From assembly GCA_003510325.1 (NCBI GenBank), contig DONB01000239.1, forward strand, positions 15,528 to 22,269: a DNA stretch of 6,742 bases. Direction: 5' to 3'. Shown one piece after another: positions 1 through 6,573 of the stretch (position 1 is its first letter; the number at the start of each line of letters is the position of its first letter). Origin of the DNA: Thiobacillus sp. GTDB lineage: Bacteria; Pseudomonadota; Gammaproteobacteria; Burkholderiales; Thiobacillaceae. The notes under the pieces are model-generated. The model had not been told where the DNA came from and did no database searches. It saw nothing but the letters and a program-made list of their open reading frames with translations. The position numbers and the translations under genes are program-made.

Positions 1-2
1 CC

Positions 3-194
3 CTGGACCGGTTGCTCGACGAAAACGACCCCGGGCTGACGCTGACCACTCTGGCCAGCGCAGCTGCTGCGCTGGGGCGGCGAGTCGACATCCGACTGAC
101 CACCCCTGCCAAGCCCGTCAAAACGGTTAAAGCCAAAAAGAGCCTGAGTGTCGGCAAGAAAGTCCTGCGGACGGTTGAGAAAACCTGCGGCTGA
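3..194 (+). CDS. C-terminal part of an XRE/HigA-like helix-turn-helix regulator (5' truncated by window edge)
   Basis: The reading frame is open from the left edge (first full codon at 3) to a TGA at 192-194 and gives 63 residues. The segment LDRLLDENDPGLTLTTLASA, followed by AAALGRRVDIRL, matches the end of small XRE-family regulators of the HigA antitoxin kind: the second half of the helix-turn-helix, then a 'TLxxxAxALGxxxxIRL' strand. Such proteins bind operator DNA, often their own promoter, and many are antitoxins. A lysine-rich tail of about 30 residues follows the domain, which is longer than in many relatives and could add nonspecific DNA affinity. TTG at 12-14 is probably an internal codon, because the domain continues upstream of it. 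The gene converges on the membrane-protein gene, with 17 nt between the two stop codons. Whether a toxin gene lies upstream cannot be seen. Confidence 0.65.
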   Translation: MDRLLDENDPGLTLTTLASAAAALGRRVDIRLTTPAKPVKTVKAKKSLSVGKKVLRTVEKTCG

Positions 195-219
195 CCGCCC
201 GTAAAACCGCTTCAGCCGC
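187..219. repeat. Inverted repeat joining the two convergent stop codons
   Basis: GCGGCTGA at 187-194 pairs perfectly with TCAGCCGC at 212-219, leaving a 17-nt loop. Each arm contains the TGA stop of one of the two convergent genes. There is no T-tract on either strand, so it is at best a weak or Rho-assisted bidirectional terminator, and it could be chance because both genes end in a similar glycine-stop context. Confidence 0.35.
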
Positions 220-883
220 CCTCGCCCTCCGCGGACCGTTCGCGGTGCCGGCCCACCCACTGCATCGCGGCGGCGATCAGCAGGATCGCGAGGAACAGCG
301 CATAGGGCGCGTACTGGTTGACGGCCGACGCCCAGACATTGAGCTCGTTCAGCAGCAGCGCCCACACGCCGATCGCGATATAGGTCGACACCAGCACCAC
401 CGCCAGATTTACCCAGGGGCGCAGGCCGATCAGAAATCCGATGATCGCCCCCACCACCGGGCCGGTCATCCAGAACGGCGCAAACACGAACACGAACAGA
501 CCGGCGACGCCGAACTTGCGCACCACGCCCCCGCTCGACTTCGCCGCGCGGTGGATGCGCATGATGAAAGGCTCCAGCGTGCGCAGCCTGATCAGGTGCC
601 GCGTGCTCTGCACGAACAATGGATAGATCACCAGCACCTGGATCGTCTCGATCAGGATGTTGAGGGGCACCACCTGGGCATGACCGAACCCGCTCGCATA
701 GCCGAAGGACATTCCCGCCTCCCGGCCGATGATCAGGTTCAGCCCCGTCATGATCGCGTAGGGAAGAATGTGGTCCGGATACAGATGCCACCCGATCCCG
801 AACGCCAGCAGCATCAGGCCGGTGAGCGCCAGGCCCATGCCCAGCATGCGGCCTTCGGGGCTGGCAAACAGTGTTTCACGCAT
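212..883 (-). CDS. Small integral membrane protein, Sm_multidrug_ex/COG2426-like
   Basis: This is a 223-residue inner-membrane protein with five to six hydrophobic segments, at roughly residues 13-35, 38-53, 71-92, 122-154 (probably a re-entrant or double segment), 156-177 and 190-209. The core FGVAGLFVFVFAPFWMTGPV followed by GAIIGFLIGL resembles the central signature of the 'putative small multidrug export' family (PF06695/COG2426), where a proline-glycine-threonine loop sits between two hydrophobic stretches. Transport by this family is poorly established, so the substrate is unknown. The ATG at 881-883 is chosen because AAGGGA lies 5 nt upstream. A GTG at 902-904 would add seven residues but has no ribosome-binding site of its own. 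The C-terminus is a short charged tail (RHRERSAEGEGG) expected in the cytoplasm. GC content of about 63-65% suggests a resident gene. It lies downstream of the cold-shock gene but beyond that gene's terminator, so it probably has its own promoter. Confidence 0.7.
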   Translation of the reverse strand: MRETLFASPEGRMLGMGLALTGLMLLAFGIGWHLYPDHILPYAIMTGLNLIIGREAGMSFGYASGFGHAQVVPLNILIETIQVLVIYPLFVQSTRHLIRLRTLEPFIMRIHRAAKSSGGVVRKFGVAGLFVFVFAPFWMTGPVVGAIIGFLIGLRPWVNLAVVLVSTYIAIGVWALLLNELNVWASAVNQYAPYALFLAILLIAAAMQWVGRHRERSAEGEGG

Positions 884-1021
884 TCTGGTCCCTTGGTCCT
901 CCACCCGATGCGTGGAACTGTGCCAGAACCGCGGTCTTTATGGAGGCCTTTTCCGGTCACGCAGTGCGATTCTTTTTCGTCGCGCCGGCCGGCCTGTTCA
1001 CCGCGCACCGCCCGGCACAGG
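884..1021. other. Intergenic region upstream of the membrane-protein gene
   Basis: About 140 nt between the membrane-protein start and the cold-shock terminator. It should hold the membrane-protein promoter on the minus strand, but I find no convincing -35/-10 pair. The closest -10-like hexamer on that strand is CATAAA near 940, without a matching -35. I see no small ORF with a ribosome-binding site and no RNA gene. Confidence 0.4.
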
Positions 1022-1053
1022 CAACAAAAAACCCCGGCATGCCGGGGTTTCTT
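1022..1053 (-). terminator. Rho-independent terminator of the cold-shock gene
   Basis: Positions 1029-1050 form a perfect 22-nt palindrome with core CCCCGGCATGCCGGGG. On the minus strand it is followed by TTTTTTGTT, the classic GC stem plus U-tract. The stem begins 21 nt after the TAA stop of the cold-shock gene. On the plus strand the trailing sequence is TTTCTTGATT, so termination in that direction would be weaker. Because the stem is perfectly self-complementary across its centre, the real hairpin would open the central bases to form the loop. Confidence 0.9.
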
Positions 1054-1071
1054 GATTCAGCCAAAGCGCGT

Positions 1072-1275
1072 TTACGCAGCCTGGATGTTTGCCGCCTGCT
1101 TGCCCTTGGGGCCGGGGACGACATCAAAGCTGACGCGCTGGTTTTCCTGCAGCGACTTGAAGCCGCCAGCCTGGATCGCCGAGAAGTGCGCGAAGAGATC
1201 CTCGCTACCGCTGTCCGGCGTAATAAAACCAAAGCCCTTGGCGTCGTTGAACCACTTAACAGTACCTGTTTCCAT
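1072..1275 (-). CDS. cspA: CspA-family cold-shock protein (RNA chaperone)
   Basis: A complete 67-residue cold-shock domain, the usual length for a single-domain bacterial Csp. These five-stranded OB folds bind single-stranded RNA/DNA in the cytoplasm and melt RNA secondary structure, and some act as transcription antiterminators. The RNP1 motif KGFGFI is at residues 13-18, after TVKWFNDA. The RNP2-equivalent DLFAHF is at 26-31, where E. coli CspA has a VFVHF-type sequence. The C-terminal [10 protein letters not shown] ending is typical. The ATG at 1273-1275 is preceded by AAGGA about 8 nt upstream. It is a single-gene unit: its own leader lies upstream and a strong terminator 21 nt downstream. 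The LFAHF variant and the overall sequence resemble betaproteobacterial Csp proteins. Genomes usually carry several paralogues, so the symbol is family-level and need not mean strict orthology to E. coli cspA or cold induction. Confidence 0.95.
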   Translation of the reverse strand: METGTVKWFNDAKGFGFITPDSGSEDLFAHFSAIQAGGFKSLQENQRVSFDVVPGPKGKQAANIQAA

Positions 1276-1430
1276 TGTGTATTTCCTTTAATAAACCTGC
1301 TTGGGCAACATGCCCGATCCATCGAATACCAAGGAAAAGTCGACAACCAGAGGTACCGCTAAAACATCTTGAATTCTACAGACGCATGTCTGAGGGCAGT
1401 TTGGCGAATAAGTTCAACTTTATATAGGGA
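1276..1430 (-). promoter_or_regulatory. Leader and probable promoter region of the cold-shock gene
   Basis: About 177 nt separate the Mrr-like stop codon from the cold-shock ATG, enough for a promoter and the long 5' leader common to csp transcripts. Minus-strand candidates for a -10 box are TATAAA within TATATAAAG (1418-1426) and TAGAAT (1373-1378), the latter preceded directly by TG. Neither has a good TTGACA-like -35 at 16-18 nt. They would give leaders of roughly 135 or 90 nt. A small dyad, CAGAC-GCAT-GTCTG, lies at 1379-1392. The ribosome-binding site AAAGGA is just upstream of the ATG. I did not recognise an E. coli-style cold box. The start site is unproven. Confidence 0.35.
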
Positions 1431-1452
1431 GTCGCCGCGCACCAGCCCCAGA

Positions 1453-2289
1453 TCAGGCCGGGCGCGTGCCTTTGCAGCCGGGGTATTGAGAACAGCCCCA
1501 GAATTCAGTGCCCGAATTCGCGCCACGCTTGGCTGTGCGCCACACCATCGCGCTGTGGCAAACCGGGCAGGCGGGCGAATCAGCCGGCGTTGCAGCCGGT
1601 GAAGCCGCAGCAGCCTTTGCAGGAGCACTCACCCCGCGTATCAGTGCGTGCAGCGCTCTGCCGTCCATTAGCTCGATGTTGCGGCCCTCGGCAAATGCCC
1701 GCGCCTCATCCGTAAACACGCCGGACGTCACCACAAACCCACCCGTAGCGCCCTCCGCAGCCATCGCCCCATAGAGTTCACGCACCGTAGTCACGCCTAC
1801 CTTGTAAGCTTTCCACTGCTTGCACTGCACCAGAAAGGTCTCGCCATCCTTCTTCAACGCCAGGTCGATCCCGCCATCGGCGCCGCCGCCACCGGTCTCG
1901 GTCACCGCGTAGCCCTTGCGCCGGAAAGCCTCGCCCACCAAAGCTTCGAACTGCTGCCAGCTCATATCGTTGAGCGCACTGCGCTCGGGACTGGCAGCCA
2001 CCTGCTCATGCAATGCACGGCGCTTGTGGCGACCGAAGGCGGACATGGCCGCGCCCGCCAGGAAAATGAGTGGCAACAGATACTGGCCAACTGACGCCAG
2101 TGTCTTGAAAAGGGTCTGGCCGACAAAATCTCCCATCTTCCCGGGCTGAACGACTGCTGTTACATCACTGGCAGCCACGTTGTGCAGCCAAACATACGCA
2201 ACAATCGCAAGCGCCGCTCCCACCCACCAAGGGAGCTTGCTGGTTATTTCAATCAAATCTTCTGCGAGGTTTTGTCTACGGCGTGCCAT
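1453..2289 (-). CDS. Membrane-anchored Mrr-type restriction endonuclease with C-terminal zinc ribbon
   Basis: 278 residues in three parts. (1) A basic N-terminus (MARRRQN) and two hydrophobic helices at about 20-37 and 68-85, separated by a roughly 30-residue loop; this predicts a hairpin anchor with both termini in the cytoplasm. (2) An Mrr_cat (PF04471) nuclease domain at about 107-215: WQQFEALVGEAFRRKGY at 111-127, then GADGGIDL with Asp138/Asp142, then VQCKQWK with Gln155 and Lys157. These form the PD-(D/E)xK active-site pattern, and all expected residues are present. (3) An Ala/Pro-rich linker (about 217-240), then a topoisomerase-type C4 zinc finger with Cys241, Cys244, Cys266 and Cys272. 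Mrr relatives cut DNA carrying foreign methylation or other cues; the target here is unknown. The ATG at 2287-2289 has AGGA about 5 nt upstream. The gene starts 55 nt after the DUF262 gene ends, so it may be co-transcribed or independent. The catalytic part is about 68-75% GC, far above the operon to its right. Family assignment is firm; a defence role is inferred. Confidence 0.88.
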   Translation of the reverse strand: MARRRQNLAEDLIEITSKLPWWVGAALAIVAYVWLHNVAASDVTAVVQPGKMGDFVGQTLFKTLASVGQYLLPLIFLAGAAMSAFGRHKRRALHEQVAASPERSALNDMSWQQFEALVGEAFRRKGYAVTETGGGGADGGIDLALKKDGETFLVQCKQWKAYKVGVTTVRELYGAMAAEGATGGFVVTSGVFTDEARAFAEGRNIELMDGRALHALIRGVSAPAKAAAASPAATPADSPACPVCHSAMVWRTAKRGANSGTEFWGCSQYPGCKGTRPA

Positions 2290-2344
2290 GATTTTCCTGA
2301 TTGGTTTGCTGAGTGCGATGCAACAACAAGACAGGCTGGTGAAG

Positions 2345-4141
2345 TCAAAGCCCCTCGTAATAAGCTCGTACTTTAGCCGCCATCAACTCACGGCGGCGCT
2401 TGAGATAGTCATCGAACTGCTCCACATCCATGCCCATGATTTCTTCGGGTACGCAGTTGGAAGCCAGGTTGGCCTTCAGCGTATCCATATCGGCAATCGA
2501 CCCGTATTTCAGCGGTTTGCCGTTGCATTGCGCCTGAATGTCAGAGAAGTAACCACGCGGCGGTTTGTTTCCGATCTTGATGTTGATCTCTTCCTGCGTG
2601 TAGGCGTAGTTGGCGATCTGGTTGTACTGACTGCGCGAGAGCCCGGCTTTCTTGAGCGGGTCGCGCGGAAATATGTGATGGATGTCACCGAGGTGACTGA
2701 CCAATTCCCGCACTGTGATGTCCTTGGATAGAAGACCCTTGTCGTTGGCGCGAACCTGGGCAGCCACGAATACCCAAAAATAAGGACTGCTGGTACCCGA
2801 AGTTTCCAACTTTTGCTCCAAGCCCACCTCCCAGAATGCCGTGGACAACTCAGCCTGCTCCACCCGATTTAGTATTTCAGCGAAGTCGCCCTCCGCAAAC
2901 TGTCTGATGTCATTGTCGAACTGGCTTTCCGAGCTACTGGAATAGCGGCCAGTCAGTACCGACATCACGAACCAGCGGCGCACCAGAGATTCGATTTTTC
3001 CGTCATTGACACCCTGAGCCCGCAACCTCAAATACACGATGTAGGCGAAATTCAATGCACTTTGAGTGCGGATCATCGTGCTGGTGATGAAGCCCGCCGA
3101 TTTGATAATCATCACAAATCGCTTGAAGTGAGATTCGTTGATGAAATCCAGCACGCCTTCATTCAGCCTGGCGAATGAAGCCTCGGCGATTGCTTCCTCG
3201 TAGTTCTTTGTTTCGAAATTCCGACCTGACAACAAGCTCACCAAATCGGCCAGCTTGCCTCGCCCAAATTCGCTGGTGAACGCAACCCGCAGCAAGTCGT
3301 TGTAACTGGGGTCGTAGAGATCATCGCTCTCGTTGCGCAACCAGGCCATTTTCTGGAAATAAGGCGAGTCAGCAAACTCGGCATCATTGTCCTTGATGAA
3401 CCCATAGAACTCCGGCGCCACAGCTAGATGGCAAAAATAGTCGATGCACTTCCTGAGCTGCTGGCCGCCGTAGCGCAGGTCGGCGGCGATCTTGGACATG
3501 ACGAAGTCCGCCTGCGACAGCACCGTGCCCTTGGAGTTGATGCGAATGAAGATTTCCGTGACCGTCTCGATATCCAGGTCGTGGGACAGCTCGATCAGGC
3601 CGATCTGCTTCTTGGCGATGTCGGTCAGGTTGGCCAACGCCTCCTCGACCCTATCCTCGTCGGCGTCCGGGTTGGCATCGAGATAGGTGCGGATCGCCTT
3701 GGTCAACTTGATCTCGCCGCCGACCATGGGCGCGATGTCAGGAATCCAGGCTGCATTCTTGGTAATGGCGGGGTTGCTCACCTCGAAGCGCTCCTCGATG
3801 GGGTGGAAGGCAATCGAGATGCGCACCTTGCGGTATTCCTTGTTGACCACGGGCTGGCCCAGCACCGCTGCCGTGAGCGCCGTGATGCGCTGCTGGCCGT
3901 CGATCAGGATCATCTTGCCAGAGGCCGTGCTGCCGTCTTTCAGCTTTACATCCGGGTTGCGCCAGGCGATCAGGTAGCCGATCGGAAAGCCCTGATAAAG
4001 AGAATCCAGGAGGTCTCGCACCTGAGAAGCATCCCATACGAAGGGGCGCTGGATTTCGGGAATGGCGATCTCGCCCTCGCGGACCTTGGAGAGGACGCTC
4101 TCGATCAGGTATTGGTTGACGGCGTATTTCTGGGTTTTCAT
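2345..4141 (-). CDS. DUF262 protein with C-terminal HNH-like motif (GmrSD/BrxU/SspE-type defence nuclease candidate)
   Basis: 598 residues. The N-terminal DUF262 (GmrS-like, ParB/sulfiredoxin-fold) domain shows [11 protein letters not shown] at 27-37, a [21 protein letters not shown] block at 40-60, the DGQQR nucleotide-binding motif at 81-85 and FIRINSKG at 198-205. The middle (about 230-470) is mostly helical and unassigned. The C-terminus has DIHHIFP at 486-492 (His488/His489), a downstream NQIANYAY block and [10 protein letters not shown] from 523, matching the histidine-asparagine layout of the HNH/DUF1524-like nucleases that follow DUF262. Characterised relatives are GmrSD (cuts glucosylated hydroxymethylcytosine DNA), BrxU (modified DNA, in BREX) and SspE (phosphorothioate-dependent defence). 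All use DGQQR-linked NTP hydrolysis to control a nuclease. All key motifs are present, so it looks intact. The ATG at 4139-4141 is 6 nt after the upstream stop, and its GGTAGG ribosome-binding sequence lies in the end of that gene. That spacing implies translational coupling. The substrate is unknown. Confidence 0.87.
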   Translation of the reverse strand: MKTQKYAVNQYLIESVLSKVREGEIAIPEIQRPFVWDASQVRDLLDSLYQGFPIGYLIAWRNPDVKLKDGSTASGKMILIDGQQRITALTAAVLGQPVVNKEYRKVRISIAFHPIEERFEVSNPAITKNAAWIPDIAPMVGGEIKLTKAIRTYLDANPDADEDRVEEALANLTDIAKKQIGLIELSHDLDIETVTEIFIRINSKGTVLSQADFVMSKIAADLRYGGQQLRKCIDYFCHLAVAPEFYGFIKDNDAEFADSPYFQKMAWLRNESDDLYDPSYNDLLRVAFTSEFGRGKLADLVSLLSGRNFETKNYEEAIAEASFARLNEGVLDFINESHFKRFVMIIKSAGFITSTMIRTQSALNFAYIVYLRLRAQGVNDGKIESLVRRWFVMSVLTGRYSSSSESQFDNDIRQFAEGDFAEILNRVEQAELSTAFWEVGLEQKLETSGTSSPYFWVFVAAQVRANDKGLLSKDITVRELVSHLGDIHHIFPRDPLKKAGLSRSQYNQIANYAYTQEEINIKIGNKPPRGYFSDIQAQCNGKPLKYGSIADMDTLKANLASNCVPEEIMGMDVEQFDDYLKRRRELMAAKVRAYYEGL

Positions 4142-4147
4142 TAGAGG

Positions 4148-5410
4148 CTACCTACCAAGCTTCGTAAACCATTCCAGTGTCGAGGGTGGCACGCCTTCAT
4201 CCTTCACTATGCCGTCGCCAGTTGGTCGGAACAGGGCAGCAAGGACGGTGCTGATGTTGTCACCCTTAGGTAAGTCATCGTTGCGGATCAGCGCCAAGTA
4301 GGTCTTGGCCATCGTCACGCGCTCCGCAGCATCGTTCTCAAGATGGAGATTGCTAAGAAAGATGCGAACCAACAAGCGGATGAACCAGAAGCTAAGGGTT
4401 GCCAACAGAATGAATGAACCTAAATGCCAGGTAGTAGCGGAGTCGGTTAATGCTTGCATCGTTGTTGTGCCAGCGACCTGCGCTGTAGTGGCAGTTTCTA
4501 CTGCCTTGCTAGCCAAGACAGCCTGCCCTACTGATTGCAGCTCGGAGTGCAAGAAATAGGCTGCGCCTCCCATGCCAGCAACGATGGCACCAAACGAAAT
4601 CCCTGACCAGAGTCGGTGCTTTTTGCGTTTGGTATCCCAATATTCAACAGGGGCAGCAAGCGCCATGTGTTTGTCATAGGTTTCTTTAAGCGTGTTCAGC
4701 TCAGCCTGGGTGTGGTTAAGTAATTCTTCCCATGCCGTGTCCCGAGTTTGTTGAGCCGTATCGAAGGCTCCCTGCTGTTTGGCCGATTGCTCCGCTATCT
4801 GGCCATGCAGTTCATCAAAGCGCGAAGTTTGGGTGTGCTCAGCGTCTTGATATTGCGTGAGCGTGCTCTGCATTTCCCCGACTAGACGCTTGAGTGCAGC
4901 GTTCTCGGTCTTCATGCGATCCTTGATACCGCGTTCGTATAACTCCCATTGCAGCAGGGCGCTAACGATGAAGTTGATCTGCGGACCGCCTAAATCCTGC
5001 TTTAACCAATGACAGACGATCAGTGCCGCTTCGAGAGGCATACCACCATCTCTAAGTTCTTCAACGAATTTGCGTTGGGCAGAACCGGACAGCAACCATG
5101 GGTTAGGCCTAACAAAACCCTCAAGGACAGCGCGGGCAGATGCGATGTTGTTTTCGGCATTCTGCATCTGCCCTTGGTTAACCGAGTTCAGCGCCTGTTG
5201 TAGGTTTTGCTTTGCATTGCTCAGGGTATTGGCAATAGCCTGCCATGCGTTTCTTGGGGGATTGTGCTTTTGTCTTTGAAGCCAATCCCATTGTTGCTGG
5301 AGTTGGTCTATCCACTTGACCACCTCCTCGTGGCTCCACCAATCGTGCCGGCCGCCTTCTTCGCCGAAGTCGGCAGACATGTATGGTTTTGATTTTTCTG
5401 ATTCGCTCAT
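4148..5410 (-). CDS. DUF6161-like coiled-coil protein with two transmembrane helices, in a type I R-M operon
   Basis: 420 residues of unknown function. Residues 1-160 are soluble, rich in Trp and Gln, with helical segments (for example VVKWIDQLQQQWDWLQRQK at 30-48). Residues about 160-250 look like a long coiled coil. A basic stretch, YWDTKRKKHR (257-266), leads into a first membrane helix at about 268-287. A Thr/Ala-rich loop of about 40 residues follows, then a second helix at about 327-349. The cytoplasmic tail contains ERVTMAKTYLAL (363-374) and LFRPTGDGIVKDEG (393-406), which I recognise as resembling the conserved C-terminus of the DUF6161 family (PF19658); this is from memory, not a search. 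Topology predicts both ends in the cytoplasm. No enzymatic motif is visible. The ATG at 5408-5410 is 8 nt after the hsdS stop, with AGGCGAG as ribosome-binding site. GC is only about 47-48% (28/60 at 4681-4740; 29/60 at 5161-5220), the lowest of any whole gene here, which points to horizontal acquisition. Confidence 0.72.
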   Translation of the reverse strand: MSESEKSKPYMSADFGEEGGRHDWWSHEEVVKWIDQLQQQWDWLQRQKHNPPRNAWQAIANTLSNAKQNLQQALNSVNQGQMQNAENNIASARAVLEGFVRPNPWLLSGSAQRKFVEELRDGGMPLEAALIVCHWLKQDLGGPQINFIVSALLQWELYERGIKDRMKTENAALKRLVGEMQSTLTQYQDAEHTQTSRFDELHGQIAEQSAKQQGAFDTAQQTRDTAWEELLNHTQAELNTLKETYDKHMALAAPVEYWDTKRKKHRLWSGISFGAIVAGMGGAAYFLHSELQSVGQAVLASKAVETATTAQVAGTTTMQALTDSATTWHLGSFILLATLSFWFIRLLVRIFLSNLHLENDAAERVTMAKTYLALIRNDDLPKGDNISTVLAALFRPTGDGIVKDEGVPPSTLEWFTKLGR

Positions 5411-5418
5411 TGACTCGC

Positions 5419-6573
5419 CTAGTTTCTGAAAGTGTGGGCCAGCAACGCGTCGAAGGCGGCTTGGGCCTTGGCGGTGGCAGTGGATTGTTGGGATTGGATG
5501 GAACGGACTTGCTCGATCTTTCCAGCGAAATCCTGCTGCAAAGCCAGAGGCGGCAGCGCTACTTTGAAGGCTTTGAGTTCCTTGCTGTTAATGTTGGCTT
5601 GGCCGATGGCGCCGCGCGAGGTCTCGAACAAGACGCGCTTCATGTGCCGTGAATTCATAAAGGCCCAGAAGTAGCGCGGATTAAGCTTGTTGCGCTGGAC
5701 TCGAACACGGATGAAGTAAGACGCGGCAATCGCGTCGCGGGTGTCGTCCCAGAGTCCTGTCTTGCCCACCAACTCTTTGCTGTTCGTTCGGTTGAACAGA
5801 ATGTCGCCTTCATGGAGCCGATACTTTTCAATTTCCTCGGTGGGCAAATTCACTAGTTTCAAGTCCGAGAGGTTAAGTGCTCCAGCGTAATCGACATTGC
5901 CCATGCGAATGAGTGGCAAGCCGGAGCCATCATCAGATGACTTAGTGCTGCTGCCGTAATCCGCTGCTGCAATGACATCGCCCACAGGAGCCATCGGCCA
6001 TCCCTTCGGATTCGCCGCTGGGTCGCCGAACATGTCGAGGAACAGGGTGGGAATCAGCTCGGCGGCTTTCTTCGGGGCCTCGCGGCGCAGCCGCACGATC
6101 CCATCCGCACGGGAAAGGAGATCGACGATGCGGTGCTGTTCGGGGAGAGGCGGCAGTGGGATTGACAGCGAGAGCACGAAATCCATATCTGCCCTTGGCA
6201 TTCTCGCCCCAGCGGTGCGTGCCGAAATCTGCTCAACAACTTGCTGGCTTCTGAGGAAGAAAGCGAGATAGGCCCGGTCTGCCTCGGGGCTAGGTAATAG
6301 CGGGATGATTTCAGTCGAACACTTGCCCTCAAAATCCGGCAACGCGACCTTGTTCAGGTAGGGTCGCAATTTTCCATAAAGGATGTGCTCCGGCCCAAAG
6401 CGGAAGCTGTTTGCTTGGGGAGCCTCCGGCGTCTTGGATAGTGCACCCTCAACGAATTGAGCGCTACCAGACTCGATGGATTCAAGCCCGATATACCGTA
6501 GCTCTCCTCGCTCGCCTGGTCTAACGCTTTCGCGACATTGTTGGCACACCTCACCGAGGCGCACTGTTCTCAT
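5419..6573 (-). CDS. hsdS: Type I restriction-modification specificity subunit HsdS
   Basis: 384 residues, a normal HsdS length. HsdS binds two HsdM (and two HsdR) subunits and dictates the bipartite DNA site through two target-recognition domains (TRDs). TRD1 spans about 1-135. A central conserved region begins with LPPLPEQHRIVDLLSRADGI (140-159) and runs through the spacer helix to LFLDMFGDP near 177-185. TRD2 spans about 192-335. The distal conserved region, LPPLALQQDFAGKIE (340-354), leads to the C-terminal helix. The two LPPL blocks lie 200 residues apart, the expected pseudo-twofold repeat. The ATG (6571-6573) overlaps the hsdM stop in ATGA, so translation is probably coupled. GC is uneven: 43/60 in the central region (6061-6120) against 25/60 within TRD2 (5821-5880), as expected if TRDs have been exchanged. 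The recognition sequence cannot be read from the protein by eye. Confidence 0.95.
   Translation of the reverse strand: MRTVRLGEVCQQCRESVRPGERGELRYIGLESIESGSAQFVEGALSKTPEAPQANSFRFGPEHILYGKLRPYLNKVALPDFEGKCSTEIIPLLPSPEADRAYLAFFLRSQQVVEQISARTAGARMPRADMDFVLSLSIPLPPLPEQHRIVDLLSRADGIVRLRREAPKKAAELIPTLFLDMFGDPAANPKGWPMAPVGDVIAAADYGSSTKSSDDGSGLPLIRMGNVDYAGALNLSDLKLVNLPTEEIEKYRLHEGDILFNRTNSKELVGKTGLWDDTRDAIAASYFIRVRVQRNKLNPRYFWAFMNSRHMKRVLFETSRGAIGQANINSKELKAFKVALPPLALQQDFAGKIEQVRSIQSQQSTATAKAQAAFDALLAHTFRN

Noticed and set aside
910..925. Sigma-54-like element (TGGCAC...GC on the minus strand) upstream of the membrane-protein gene
   Set aside because: The GG and GC dinucleotides are 11 nt apart instead of the required 10, and the TTGC half is not present.
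245..1291. 348-codon plus-strand open frame
   Set aside because: It runs antisense to both the membrane protein and the cold-shock gene and through the terminator. Its composition is His/Arg/Gln-rich with no domain, typical of a shadow frame in GC-rich DNA.
871..1362. 163-codon plus-strand open frame spanning the cold-shock gene
   Set aside because: It overlaps a certain cold-shock domain on the other strand and crosses the intrinsic terminator and leader.
2290..2360. TTGACT -35-like hexamer at the end of the DUF262 gene as a promoter for the Mrr-like gene
   Set aside because: No acceptable -10 hexamer at 16-18 nt spacing, so a promoter here is not supported from sequence alone.
3428..4144. 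238-codon plus-strand open frame opposite the DUF262 gene
   Set aside because: It lies exactly antisense to the GC-rich DUF262 core, has no recognisable domain, and the minus-strand frame carries the full set of conserved DUF262 motifs.
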